From NCBI RefSeq assembly GCF_030161635.1, contig NZ_BSUO01000001.1, positions 3,577,199-3,641,198 of the forward strand: a DNA stretch of 64,000 nt. Reading direction: 5' to 3'. This stretch comes from Mobilicoccus caccae. GTDB lineage: Bacteria; Actinomycetota; Actinomycetes; Actinomycetales; Dermatophilaceae. Below are positions 26,347-35,957 of this stretch, piece after piece. The translations under genes were made by a program, and so were the position numbers. Numbering within the stretch: the first letter of the stretch is position 1; the number at the start of each line of letters is the position of its first letter. The notes under the pieces were generated by a model that worked only from the letters and a program-made list of their open reading frames with translations, did no database searches and was not told where the DNA came from.

Positions 26347-27066
26347 ATGACCATCACGTCCGACCTGACGTTCGCCCGTATGGCCGACGAGCTCGCCTAC
26401 CGCTTCGAGGCCACCTTCTCCCGCGACGAGGTCGTCGCGATCATCGAGCGCGTGCGCGCCGACCTCGAGCCCACCTCGCGCCACCCCGAGTTCCTGCCGG
26501 TCCTCGTCGAACGGGCCGCCCGTGACCTCCTGACGTCACAGGCCCGGATGCGGGGTGCGCCCGCCGGGGCGATGCCCGAGATCCTCTTCGTGTGTGAGCA
26601 CAACGAGGGTCGCTCGCAGATGGCGGCTGCCCTCGCCGAGCACCTGAGCGAGGGGCAGGTGCACGTCCGATCGGCCGGCGCCACCCCGACCGGGCTGCTC
26701 AACCCCGCGGTCGTCGCGGTGCTCGCCGAGCGCGGCATCGAGTTGACGCACGTCTACCCGGCGCCCATCCGCGAGGACACCCTGCGCGCCGCCGACGTCG
26801 TCGTCACGATGGGCCCGGACCTGCCGCTCATCCCCGGCCGCCGCCAGGTGAGCTGGGACATCGAGGACCCGCATCACCGCAGCGTGGACGACGTGCGCGC
26901 CATCCGCGAGGACATCGAGCAGCGGGTCATCGAGCTGCTGTCCGAGCTCGGCGTGAGCGTCAGCCCCGACGCCGTGCGCGCCTCACACACCCAGGCGCCT
27001 CGCCCGGCTCAGCACCACGGACTCCTTGAGCGGCTGCACCTCCCGCGCCGGGTCAGCCACGCCTGA
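26347..27066 (+). CDS. low-molecular-weight phosphatase/arsenate reductase-like protein
   Basis: 239 residues. An N-terminal three-helix domain (about 1-72: ELAYRFEATFSRDEVVAIIE, FLPVLVERAARDLL) is followed by an LMW phosphatase/ArsC domain. The catalytic loop is FVCEHNEGRSQMAAALAEH with nucleophile Cys83. RSAGATPTG and WDIEDPHHRSVDDVRAIR carry the later conserved Asp region. This fusion is typical of actinobacterial arsenate reductases using mycothiol or thioredoxin. AAGGAG 6 bases upstream fixes ATG 26347. The PHO-box-like repeats fit a phosphate/arsenate link. A phosphotyrosine role is the alternative. Confidence 0.8.
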   Translation: MTITSDLTFARMADELAYRFEATFSRDEVVAIIERVRADLEPTSRHPEFLPVLVERAARDLLTSQARMRGAPAGAMPEILFVCEHNEGRSQMAAALAEHLSEGQVHVRSAGATPTGLLNPAVVAVLAERGIELTHVYPAPIREDTLRAADVVVTMGPDLPLIPGRRQVSWDIEDPHHRSVDDVRAIREDIEQRVIELLSELGVSVSPDAVRASHTQAPRPAQHHGLLERLHLPRRVSHA

Positions 27067-27137
27067 TCGACCCCCGCCGAGTCGCAGGATCCTTCAGCGA
27101 CTGAGACACTGGTGACTCCCGACCCAGGAGTTCACCC

Positions 27138-27980
27138 GTGAGCACCAGCCCACACACCCCTCGCCCCTCCGACCGCGCCCGGCAGGTGAGTGTCACCGTC
27201 GCCGAGGTGTTGTGCATCGTCGGCACGCTCGTCGGCACCGGCGTCATCGGCACGCGCGTCGCCGAGTCCTCCGGCGGCGCCCTCTCGGCCGACGCCACCC
27301 ATCTCGCCCCGGCGGGACCCGCGTTCTCGATCTGGTCGGTGGTCTACGCGGGACTGCTGGCCTACACGATCTGGCAGTGGCTGCCCGCGCAGACCACCGC
27401 GCCCCGGCACCGCGCCATCGGGTGGCTGGTCGTGCCCGCGATGCTGCTCAACGCCCTGTGGCTGCTCGTCACGCAGGTCAGCCTGCTGTGGCTGAGCGTG
27501 GCCGTCATCGTGGCGCTGCTCGCGACGCTGGTGGCGATCATCGCCCGGCTCCAGAGCCACCGCGCCTCCGGCCTGCCCGAACGCGTGATCACCGACGGCA
27601 CCTTCGGCCTCTACCTCGGGTGGGTCGGCGTCGCGGTCTGCGCGAACATCGCCGCCACTCTCGCCGCGTCCGGATTCCGGCCGCAGGGAGTGCTCGCCGA
27701 CGGCCTCGCGGTCGCGGTGCTCGCCGTCGTCGCCCTCGTCGGCATCGGCCTGGCCTTCCGTTTCGGAGCCCGCTGGGCCGTCACCGCCGCGATGTGCTGG
27801 GGCTTGGGCTGGCTCGCCTACGGCCGCCTCGCCGACGCCCCACTCTCACTCGTGGTCGCCATCGCTGCGATCGTCGCCGCGATCGCCATCGCCGTCGGCA
27901 CCCTCGTGGCGAGGCGCCGCAACACGTCGCCCACGACACACGTCGGCGAGCACACCCGCGCAGAACCCGCCCACCCGTGA
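27138..27980 (+). CDS. TspO/MBR-like membrane protein
   Basis: 280 residues from GTG 27138, with AGGAG 7 bases upstream. About seven to eight transmembrane helices. AFSIWSVVYAGLLAYTIWQW corresponds to the Trp-rich TspO core, and NALWLLVTQVSLLWLSVAVI to a later helix. It is longer than the standard 160-residue TspO, as in the larger actinobacterial and cyanobacterial relatives. A role in tetrapyrrole binding or signalling is plausible but unproven. A hairpin follows the gene. Confidence 0.7.
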   Translation: MSTSPHTPRPSDRARQVSVTVAEVLCIVGTLVGTGVIGTRVAESSGGALSADATHLAPAGPAFSIWSVVYAGLLAYTIWQWLPAQTTAPRHRAIGWLVVPAMLLNALWLLVTQVSLLWLSVAVIVALLATLVAIIARLQSHRASGLPERVITDGTFGLYLGWVGVAVCANIAATLAASGFRPQGVLADGLAVAVLAVVALVGIGLAFRFGARWAVTAAMCWGLGWLAYGRLADAPLSLVVAIAAIVAAIAIAVGTLVARRRNTSPTTHVGEHTRAEPAHP

Positions 27981-28021
27981 TCGCTCACCCGCGATCACCC
28001 ACGTGATGGCGCGTCTGTGAG

Positions 28022-28069
28022 CACCTGAAACCGGAGCCATGGCCTCCGGTTTCGGCGTCGTGTCAGGTG
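28022..28069. terminator. hairpin between the TspO-like and gntR genes
   Basis: GAAACCGGAG (28027-28036) pairs with CTCCGGTTTC (28044-28053), and an outer CACCTGA/TCAGGTG pair (28022-28028 with 28063-28069) can extend it. The outer arm reaches into the gntR stop codon. It serves the two converging genes. Confidence 0.7.
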
Positions 28070-28719
28070 GCCTGGGCTTCTGGCCTGAGGGAGAGCCAGT
28101 TCTCTCGGGAGGCGAGGGCGGCGCCCTCTGCGTCGCCGGCGGCGACGCGCTCGACGATCCGCTCGTGCTGGGCCACGGACTCCCGCCCGGAGAGGGAGTC
28201 GAAGCGTCGGCGGGCGACCCGGCGCAGCACCGGAGTCCACTGTTCGAGGACCGCGGCGAGCGCCTCGTTGCCCGACGCGGCGACGAGCACGTCGTGGAAC
28301 TCGTCGTCGGCGGCCAGCGCCTCACCCGCGTCGCCGCGCTCCATGGCGGCGGCGAACCGGGCGTTGGCCGCCGTCATCGCCGCGATCCCGTCGGCGTCCA
28401 GCACCGGGGTCGCGAGGCGCGCCGCGAGTTCGTGCATCGCGGCGACGATCTGCTGGGCGTCGAGCGTGGCCTCGGCGTCGACCGGGGAGACCAGCGTCGC
28501 CCGGCCCGGCGTCGCGACGACCATGCCGGCACGCTCGAGCCGGAGTAGCGCCTCGCGGATGGGGGTGCGGCTCACGCCGAGCCACTCCTGGAGTTCGACG
28601 TCGCGCAGGCGCTCACCGGGCACGAGGGTGCCGTCGACGATGGCGTCGCGGATCGACTCGTAGACGTGATCGCGAAGCAGGGCGCGGCGATGGACGCCGT
28701 GCTTCGAGGGGATGGGCAT
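28063..28719 (-). CDS. GntR-family (FCD) regulator, probable regulator of acdS
   Basis: 218 residues from ATG 28719. The winged helix is at about 10-75 (ALLRDHVYESIRDAIVDGTL, EWLGVSRTPIREALLRLERA). A helical FCD ligand domain follows (DEFHDVLVAASGNEALAAVL, with metal-type Asp and His; VAQHERIVERVAAGD). It is divergent from acdS, and a perfect 14-base palindrome lies between them. GntR genes beside acdS are known in actinobacteria. It probably represses acdS until ACC or a related ligand binds. Confidence 0.85.
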   Translation of the reverse strand: MPIPSKHGVHRRALLRDHVYESIRDAIVDGTLVPGERLRDVELQEWLGVSRTPIREALLRLERAGMVVATPGRATLVSPVDAEATLDAQQIVAAMHELAARLATPVLDADGIAAMTAANARFAAAMERGDAGEALAADDEFHDVLVAASGNEALAAVLEQWTPVLRRVARRRFDSLSGRESVAQHERIVERVAAGDAEGAALASRENWLSLRPEAQAT

Positions 28720-28777
28720 GCCCCGAATGATAGGCCGCTGCCACCGATCCGACCCTTGACCTCTCCGGTGGCGACGT

Positions 28778-28791
28778 TGCAATATATTGCA
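28778..28791. promoter_or_regulatory. palindromic operator in the gntR-acdS interval
   Basis: TGCAATATATTGCA is a perfect 14-base palindrome and stands out as the most AT-rich stretch of the region. It lies 57 bases upstream of acdS, where the -10 box would fall behind a TTGACC -35-like element at 28756-28761. Its shape matches operators of FCD-type GntR repressors. Confidence 0.7.
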
Positions 28792-28847
28792 TACCGCAGT
28801 GCCGAGGCGCGACAGCTCGGTCCCCGCTCAGTTCTCGAAGGAGAGAC

Positions 28848-29870
28848 ATGGCCATCACCGACTTCGAACGCCACCCGCTCACGTTCGGCCCCAGTCCGAT
28901 CCAGCACCTACCCCGCCTGACCCGGCACCTCGGCGGCGCGCAGATCTGGGCCAAGCGCGAGGACGTCAACAGTGGACTCGCCTTCGGCGGCAACAAGACC
29001 CGCAAGCTCGAGTACTTCGTGCCCGCCATCCGCGCCGCAGGCGCCGACACGCTCGTGTCGATCGGCGGGTACCAGTCCAACCACACCCGCCAGGTGGCCG
29101 CGCTCGCCGCCCACCTGGGCCTCAAGGCCGTTCTCATCCAAGAGAACTGGGTCGACTGGCCCGACCCCAACTCCGACCGGGTCGGCAACATCCAGCTCTC
29201 GCGCCTCATGGGCGCCGACGTGCGGCTCGACTCCGCCGGGTTCGACATCGGGTTCCGCGACTCGTGGAAGAACGCCATCGCCGAGGTCACCGGGCGCGGC
29301 GGTACCCCGTACGCGATCCCCGCCGGCGGCTCCGACCACGAGCTCGGCGGTCTCGGCTTCGCCAACTGGGCGTATGAGGTGGCCGAGCAGGAGCGCGAGC
29401 TCGACGTCTTCTTCGACACGATCGTCGTCTGCACCGTGACCGGCTCGACCCACGCCGGGATGATCGCCGGGTTCGCCGCGCTCGAGGACGTCGGTGGCCG
29501 CCCGCGCCGCGTCATCGGGATCGACGCCTCCGCCACGCTCGAGAAGACCCGCGACCAGGTGGGACGCATCGCCCGCAACACCGCGCGGCTCATCGGCCTC
29601 GAGCGCGACCTGCGGGACGACGAGATCACCGTGCTCGAGGGCTGGGCCGGCGACTACTACGGCATCCCCGTCGAGTCGACGATGGACGCGATCCGGCTCG
29701 GCGCCTCGACGGAGGCGATGATCACCGACACCGTCTACGAGGGGAAGTCGCTCGCCGGGCTCATCGACCTCGTGACAGCCAAGGAGATCCCGGCCGAGAG
29801 CAACGTGCTCTTCGCCCACCTCGGCGGCCAGCTCGCACTCAACGCCTACAGCGGCCTGACCCGCGGCTGA
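28848..29870 (+). CDS. acdS: 1-aminocyclopropane-1-carboxylate deaminase
   Basis: 340 residues, nearly collinear with Pseudomonas ACC deaminase. It cleaves ACC, the plant ethylene precursor, to 2-oxobutyrate and ammonia using PLP. PLP lysine is Lys50 ([13 protein letters not shown]) and the base Ser77 is in [15 protein letters not shown]. Tyr297-Glu298 (DTVYEGKS) and Leu325 (AHLGG) are the residues that separate true ACC deaminases from D-cysteine desulfhydrases, which carry Ser/Thr there. ATG 28848 follows AAGGAGAG. It is regulated by the divergent GntR. Confidence 0.92.
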   Translation: MAITDFERHPLTFGPSPIQHLPRLTRHLGGAQIWAKREDVNSGLAFGGNKTRKLEYFVPAIRAAGADTLVSIGGYQSNHTRQVAALAAHLGLKAVLIQENWVDWPDPNSDRVGNIQLSRLMGADVRLDSAGFDIGFRDSWKNAIAEVTGRGGTPYAIPAGGSDHELGGLGFANWAYEVAEQERELDVFFDTIVVCTVTGSTHAGMIAGFAALEDVGGRPRRVIGIDASATLEKTRDQVGRIARNTARLIGLERDLRDDEITVLEGWAGDYYGIPVESTMDAIRLGASTEAMITDTVYEGKSLAGLIDLVTAKEIPAESNVLFAHLGGQLALNAYSGLTRG

Positions 29871-29931
29871 CCCGGCGTTCCCCTCAACACCGCCGACCGA
29901 CGACCACCGCCGACATCCCCAGGAGCCCTGA

Positions 29932-32323
29932 GTGAGTGAGCTGCGCGAGACGACCCAGATCGACGAGAACGCCGAGAATGCCGCCGATGCCACCGTCGAC
30001 GGGCGGCCGCTGTCGGCCGCCGCCTCGCTCGGGGACGACGCCCTCGACGCGATCGCCCAGCGGGTGCTCTGGCTCTCGACGGCGATGATCGACGCGGCCA
30101 ACCGAGGACGCCCGAACACCTCGGGGGTCAAGGTCGGCGGGCACCAGGCCTCGAGCGCGTCGATGGTCGGCATCATGACGTCGCTGTGGTTCGCGGAGCT
30201 GACGAGCGCCGACCGGGTGTCGGTCAAGCCGCACGCCGCGCCGGTGCTGCACGCGATCAACTACCTACTCGGCGACCTCGACGAGTCCTACCTCACCCGG
30301 CTGCGCGAGAAGGGCGGGCTGCAGAGCTACCCGAGCCGGACGAAGGATCCCGACACGGTCGACTTCTCGACCGGGAGCGTGGGCATCGGTGCCACGGCAC
30401 CGATCTGGGCGGCGATGTCGCACCGGTACCTGCGCGACCAGTTTCCCCAGACGCCGCGCTCGGGGCGGTTCATCAGCCTCCTCGGCGACGCCGAGCTCGA
30501 CGAGGGCGCCGTGTGGGAGGCCGTCACCGACCCCGGTGTGCGGCAGCTCGGCGAGCTGCTGTGGATCGTCGACCTCAACCGGCAGTCGCTCGACCGGATC
30601 ATCCCCGACGTGCAGGTAGCGCGTCTGCAGGGCATGTTCGCGGCCGCCGACTGGCAGGTGCTCACGTGCAAGTGGGGGCGGCGCATCGAGGCGGTCTTCG
30701 CCGGGCCGGGCGGCGGGGAGCTGCGGGCGCGGCTCGACGACATGCCCAACGAGGAGTACCAGCGCATGCTGCGCAGCCGCCCCGAGGACCTGCGGGCCCG
30801 GCTGCTCGGTGAGGCTCCCTCGGCCGGTCTGGCGGAGGTCGTCTCGCGCCTCGACGACGTCGAACTCGCCTCTCTCGTGCGCGATCTCGGCGGTCACGAC
30901 ATCGGGTTACTGCTCGACACGTACGCCCAGGTCGACGCCTCGCGCCCGACGGTGATCTTCGCGTACACGGTCAAGGGGCGTGGCCTCGCGACCGAGGGCC
31001 ACCCCGGCAACCACGCGGCCCAGCTCAGCGCGGCGCAGATGGCCGAGCTCGCGCAGTTGTCGGGCGCCGACCTCGACGACCCGTGGCGACGATTCGCACC
31101 CGGCAGCGACGAGGCCCGCCTGTGCGCTCAGGCCGCCGATCGGCTCGAGCGGCCCGTCGTCGACCCCGCCGACCGGGCGAGCGTCCCGGCCGAACTGCCC
31201 TGGGGCCACAAGGCGGTCGGCTCCACGCAGGCCGCCCTCGGGCGCGTGTTGTCCGACCTGCTGCGCGGAGCCCCGGAGGTCGCGGCCCGCGTCGTCACCC
31301 TCAGCCCCGACGTCGCCTCCTCGACCAACCTCGGCGGGTGGATCAACAAGACCGGCGTCTGGTCGCCGGGCGAACGCCGCGACTGGTTCGCCGACGACGC
31401 CGAACGCCTGCTCAAGTGGACCGAGGGCGCGCAGGGCCGGCACATCGAACTCGGCATCGCCGAGGTCAACCTCGTCGGGCTCGCCGCCGAGCTCGGCGCG
31501 ACGTGGAGCCGGTGGGGGCAGCCGCTCATCCCCATCGCGACGCTCTACGACCCGTTCGTCTCGCGGGCCCTCGAGCCGTGGTCGTACGGCATCTACGCCG
31601 GCGGCCAGTCGATCCTCGTCGACACCCCCTCGGGCGTCACCCTCGCCCCCGAAGGCGGTGCGCACCAGTCGATCACGACCCCTCGATCGGCCTCGAACAG
31701 CCGGGCTGCATCGCCTGGGAGCCGGCGTTCGCGCAGGATCTCGAGTGGTGCCTGCTCGCGGCGATGGACCGCATCGGCCGGCCCGACGGCACGTCGGCCT
31801 ACCTGCGCCTGTCGACCCGCCCGGTCGAGCAGTCCCTCGCACGACTCCCCGAGGACCCCGTGCTGCGGGAGCGGCGCCGAGCCCAGGTCGTCGCGGGCGG
31901 CTACCCACCCGGCACGCGCCGGGCACCGAGCAGGTGACGCTCGTCGGCGTCGGCGCGATCATGCCGGAGGTGCTCGCCGCCGCCGACCGCCTGGTCGACC
32001 TCGGCGTGCGGGCCGGAGTCGTGTGCCTGACCAGCCCCGATCTCGTGTTCCGCTCACTGCAGGCGCGGCACCGCCGCGACAGCACGAGCCGCAGCGCGAT
32101 CGTCGACGAGCTGTTCCCCGAGGAGACCAGGGCACCGCTGGTGACCGTGCTCGACGGGCACCCGCACACCCTGGCGTTCCTCGCCGGGGCGCGCGGCGAC
32201 CGCATCCGCAACCTCGGCGTCACCGAGTTCGGACAGTCCTCCAGCGTCGAGGACGCCCACGCCATCCACGGCATCGACACCGACTCGATCGTCGCGGCGG
32301 CGGCCGATCTGGCCGGGCTGTGA
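29932..32323 (+). pseudogene. pyruvate dehydrogenase E1-like ThDP enzyme, split by two frameshifts
   Basis: From GTG 29932 the product follows the AceE/transketolase-like order: SSASMVGIMTSLWFAEL, DFSTGSVGIGATAPIWAAMS, the ThDP/Mg motif GDAELDEGAVWEAV...DLNRQSLD, then EVNLVGLAAELGATWSRWGQ. One C added at 31679-31682 restores ITTPSIGLEQPGCIAWEPAF. One more near 31919 restores RPGTEQVTLVGVGAIMPEVL, giving about 797 residues. Both repairs lie in C runs, so the gene is probably intact. Sixty bases separate it from acdS, and it may use the 2-oxobutyrate that AcdS makes. No E2 or E3 gene is adjacent. Confidence 0.75.
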
Positions 32324-32424
32324 GATCCCGGACACACGGCAGTCACCGACACCCGCGCCGGCGGCGCTGACACGCCCCGCCACCGGCTCCCGACCTGCGG
32401 ATCACGCCGGTGGCGTGGGCGTTC

Positions 32425-33009
32425 TCAGCGTTCGCGCCGGTGGTCGCGATCGGGGGCCGACTCGTGGTCGAGGTAGGCCTCCTCGCGGTCGACGTCGACG
32501 CGCAGCGACCTCCGCTCGGTCACGACACCGCGCCGCACCCGGATGCGCTCGACGGGAACGACCTCGACGCTGACCACCGGGCGCTCGGCGTAGAGGGTGA
32601 TCTCGAGGTCTCCGTCGTCGAGGGTCCGCAGATCGGTGCGGGGGCCGTCGTGCAGTTCGTCGTCACGCAGTGCGTCGTCGCGGACCTCGCCGCGCAGCTC
32701 GGCGTCGGCAGGCCCGTCCACCGCGCCGTCACGACCGGTGGGGGCGGCGTCGCGGGTGTAGGCGTCCCCGCCGGTGACCGCCTGCGGCTCGTCGAACGTC
32801 TCCTCGATGACCTCGAGACGCTCGTGCCGCAGCGTGACGGGAACGGACCTCTCCTCGGTGACGACCTGCTTGCGCAGGGTGACGCGTCCGGTCAGGACCC
32901 GCTCCGTGCGGACCTCGACCTGCTCGCCGTGCAGGACCAGATGATCCGCGCCGAGGGCGTCGTCGCGGTGCCGGTCGTCGCGGTGGGGCTGCTCGCGGTG
33001 GGAATCCAT
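32425..33009 (-). CDS. DUF2382 (YsnF/AvaK) stress-type protein
   Basis: 194 residues from ATG 33009, highly charged. Two to three copies of the DUF2382 pattern are visible (HLVLHGEQVEVRTERVLTG, RVTLRKQVVTEERSVPVTLR, HERLEVIEE, then RPVVSVEVVPVERIRVRRGV and VDVDREEAYLDHE). A His/Asp/Arg-rich N-terminus precedes them. The N-terminal PRC-barrel often fused to this domain is absent. The family is induced by stress, without a known activity. The divergent neighbour is another general-stress gene. Confidence 0.75.
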   Translation of the reverse strand: MDSHREQPHRDDRHRDDALGADHLVLHGEQVEVRTERVLTGRVTLRKQVVTEERSVPVTLRHERLEVIEETFDEPQAVTGGDAYTRDAAPTGRDGAVDGPADAELRGEVRDDALRDDELHDGPRTDLRTLDDGDLEITLYAERPVVSVEVVPVERIRVRRGVVTERRSLRVDVDREEAYLDHESAPDRDHRRER

Positions 33010-33159
33010 TCCTGCTCCTTGATCGGGGATCTCAGACTCACACGGGAGGGCCCGCTCGGCACCCGGAGAACGGACGCATGCGCTCCCCGGGGTGCGGGGT
33101 AAGGGAGGAGAGAACGAGCAGGACCCGCCCGCTGAACACCCCGACGAAACGGAGCGACC

Positions 33160-33657
33160 ATGAACGACAACGCGATCACCGACGACGAGGGCATGGAGAA
33201 GGTCGTCTCGACCATCAAGAGCACCCGCATCGCGATGCTCACGCACACCGACCGGCAGGGTCGCCTCATCTCCCACCCGATGGCCACCCAGGACGTCGAG
33301 TTCGACGGGACCGTGCGGTTCATCACCGAGCGGAACTCCGAGAAGGTCGCCGACCTGACCGCCAACCCTCAGGTCAACATCGCCTACAGCGGCAGCGGAT
33401 CGTGGGTCTCATTGTCGGGCACGGCGCGCATCGAGAACGACGTCGAGAAGATCAAGGAGCTGTGGTCCACCTTCACCGACGCGTGGATGGAGGGTGGTCC
33501 CGAGAACCCGAACAACGTGCTCATCGTCGTCGACGGCGACACCGCGGAGTACTGGGACGCCCCCGGTGGCAGCAAGGTCACGCAGGTCGCGGCGCTGGTC
33601 AAGGCGCTCGCCGGGCGCAAGCGTCCGGAAGGCGACCAGGGCACCGTCTCGCTCTGA
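33160..33657 (+). CDS. general stress protein 26-like, pyridoxamine-phosphate-oxidase fold
   Basis: 165 residues of the split-barrel flavin-binding fold. It has IKSTRIAMLTHTDRQGRLIS, HPMATQDVEFDGTVRFITER, YSGSGSWVSLSGTARI and LIVVDGDTAEYWDAPGGS, the order found in GS26 and YzzA-like proteins that bind FMN or FAD. It probably has no oxidase role in PLP synthesis. ATG 33160. It ends at a strong hairpin shared with the converging secreted protein gene. Confidence 0.85.
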   Translation: MNDNAITDDEGMEKVVSTIKSTRIAMLTHTDRQGRLISHPMATQDVEFDGTVRFITERNSEKVADLTANPQVNIAYSGSGSWVSLSGTARIENDVEKIKELWSTFTDAWMEGGPENPNNVLIVVDGDTAEYWDAPGGSKVTQVAALVKALAGRKRPEGDQGTVSL

Positions 33658-33673
33658 TCGACGGCATGACGAC

Positions 33674-33715
33674 GGCAGCGGCCGCGGCTCCCACCAGGGA
33701 ACCGTGGCCGCTGCC
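33674..33715. terminator. hairpin between converging genes
   Basis: GGCAGCGGCC (33674-33683) pairs with GGCCGCTGCC (33706-33715), and the stem extends inwards with one mismatch to a loop of about 4 bases. It lies between two converging stops and should end both transcripts. Confidence 0.75.
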
Positions 33716-33738
33716 CGTATCCGGTCAGACGTGCGCGA

Positions 33739-34812
33739 TCAGCGTCGCTTGGCGGTGAGCCGCATGGCGACGGTCTCGTGGCCGCCGGCCTTCGTCGCGG
33801 TCACCGCGAGCTGACCCCGCCTGTTGATCCCGGAGACATCGCTCAGCACCCAGCCGCGCGGCAGCCGCGACACGCTGGTGAGGTCGGACTTGCGCCCGTT
33901 CTCCCAGGTGACGACGCGGTCGTTCTCCACGCCGACGACGACTCCCCGGTCGGTCACGAGCTTGGGCGTCATCGCGCCCGCGCCCCGCAGGGCCACCGGG
34001 TTGCGGCGGTGCGACAGCCACGCCACGGTCGACGCGCCGTCCTTGGTGACCCGCCCGACGATGTACTTGCCGTTCGGAGAGATGCCGTCGGCGGAACTGG
34101 CGAACCCCTTACGGGTCTTGAGGTACGTGACCCCGCTCGTGGTCATCGTCGCGGCCCGAGGGTAGATCTCCTCGGTGCGGAAGTTCGGCGCCTCCTGGTT
34201 GACCGCCGCGACGCCGCGATCGGAGATGCCGGTCACCGAGCAGTTACCGGAGTCCTTCGGCCAGGTGAGCGTCTTGACCGTCCCCATGGCGAAGGAACCG
34301 ACGAACGGCTCCGCGACACGATAGTTGTGCGCGCACCCGGCGACATCGCCCCGCACGTTGGCCGCTCGCAGACCGTACCCCTGGAACGTCGTCCGGTCGG
34401 GGTCCTGCACCACCGACAAGGCCGCCTTCGATCCGGCCCAACGGAACACGCCGTCGTGACCGCCGCCGTAGACGTGACCCGATCGGGCCATCGCGGTGGC
34501 ATTGGACGAGTTCTCGGCGATCCCCTCGGTCGAGGCCAGCTCCCGGACGCCTCGCCTGGTGACGACGAACGTCGGGCGTGACGACGAGGTGACGAGGACG
34601 TCTCCGGCGTCGGAGATGCCCTGGGCGCGGGTACCGAAGGGGTACTCCTGCGACTCGGCGCGAGGGCCGATGATCTCCCCGGTGTAGCGGATGCCGGTCG
34701 GACCCGGCTTGGTCGGTGCTGCGGTGGCTGCGGTCGCCGCGGGTGCGACGAGAGCTGTCGAGACGAGACCCACCGTGATGAGGACACGCGTGGTCGTGGG
34801 CGTGATGGACAT
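33739..34812 (-). CDS. secreted beta-propeller-like protein
   Basis: 357 residues from ATG 34812. The first 32 residues form a Sec signal peptide (ITVGLVSTALVAPAATAATAA). The rest has repeated short blades with G-I/V-S-D/x-x-G motifs (AQGISDAGDVLVTSS, SVTGISDRGVAAVN, DGISPNGKYIVG, LVTDRGVVVGV, DVSGINRRGQLAVT), like HAF/propeller repeats of exported proteins. No catalytic motif. Related in style to the secreted protein at 50934. Confidence 0.75.
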   Translation of the reverse strand: MSITPTTTRVLITVGLVSTALVAPAATAATAAPTKPGPTGIRYTGEIIGPRAESQEYPFGTRAQGISDAGDVLVTSSSRPTFVVTRRGVRELASTEGIAENSSNATAMARSGHVYGGGHDGVFRWAGSKAALSVVQDPDRTTFQGYGLRAANVRGDVAGCAHNYRVAEPFVGSFAMGTVKTLTWPKDSGNCSVTGISDRGVAAVNQEAPNFRTEEIYPRAATMTTSGVTYLKTRKGFASSADGISPNGKYIVGRVTKDGASTVAWLSHRRNPVALRGAGAMTPKLVTDRGVVVGVENDRVVTWENGRKSDLTSVSRLPRGWVLSDVSGINRRGQLAVTATKAGGHETVAMRLTAKRR

Positions 34813-34946
34813 GGTTCTCCCCTGAATCCCTGTACTTCCCCCAAGGCCGGACGACTGTCCGGCAGCGCCGATCCTAGTCCGGCTCGTGGGCGGGCAACAG
34901 CGTTCCGTGGGAACGAGATCCCTGAAGTTTCGGGCGGGTGGAGGCG

Positions 34947-35899
34947 TCAGTCCTCGAGCTCGGCGAGCGCCTCCGCGGCCGCGTCGTCGAAGGACACCAG
35001 GCCGTCGGGCGGGTCGGGGATGTACTCGGCGATGTCGTGTTCGCCGCACACCACCTCGTGGACGAGGCTGCCGACCAGGGGACGGGCCAGGCCGGCGTCG
35101 ATGGGGGTGACGAGCCCGACCCAGTAGCTCGCCAGCGTCGGCGTGAACACGGGCACCGGCACGATGACGCGCGGGCGCATCCGCGCGATGCGGGTGTAGC
35201 GCTGGATCATCTGGCTGTAGGTGAGGACGTCGGGCCCGCCGATGTCGAAGGCCCGGTCGACCTCGGGCGGCAGTGACGCGCTGCGCACCAGGTAGTAGAC
35301 GACGTCGTCGATCCCGATCGGCTGGATCCGGTTGCGCAGCCACTTCGGCGCGATCATCAGCGGCAACCGGTGGCTGAGGTGGTGCAGCATCTGGAAACTC
35401 GCCGACCGCGACCCCAGCACGATCGCCGCCTGCAGACACACCGCGGGCACGGAGGAGTCGAGGAAGACCTGCCCGACCTCGACCCGCGACCGCAGGTGAG
35501 GGAGAGCTCGACGCCCTCGGGGTGCAGTCCGCCGAGGTAGACGATCCGCGAGATCCCCGCCCGTTCGGCGGCGGCGGCGAACGTCTGCGCCAGGTCGAGG
35601 TCGCGGCGTTCGAAGTCGCCGTCGGAGTCCATCGAGTGCAGCAGGTAGTAGGCGACGTCGATCCCGCGCAGGGCGTCGTCGAGGTCGGCCGCGTTCGTCG
35701 CGTCGCCTTCGACGACGTCGATCTCGTCGCGCCACGGGGCGTCCACGAGCTTGCTCGCCGAGCGCGTCAGCGCCCGCACCCGCCATCCCGCGTCCAGCAG
35801 CGGGCGGACCAGCTCTCCCCCGACGTAGCCGGTGACGCCGGTGACCAGGGCGATCGGCAGCTGCTCGGCGGCACTGCGCGACGTGGGCGAATCGGTCAT
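34947..35899 (-). pseudogene. NAD(P)-dependent epimerase/reductase-like protein, frameshifted
   Basis: The first frame gives the Rossmann start VTGVTGYVGGELVRPLLDAG with the GxxGxxG motif, then VVEGDATNAADLDDALRGID and YLGGLHPEGVELS. The second frame continues LRSRVEVGQVFLDSSVP, NRIQPIGIDDVVYYLVRSAS and FDIGGPDVLTYSQMIQRYT. One C added near 35500 gives ELSPHLRSRVEVG without a break, about 317 residues. This is the NmrA/YtfG-like or NDUFA9-like atypical SDR type. Substrate unknown. Probably intact in the organism. Confidence 0.75.
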
Positions 35900-35957
35900 G
35901 GTCGACCTCTTTCTTCGGGTGGCCGGGAGCGGCGGGTGGGGGTGGTGCTGCGGGGGC

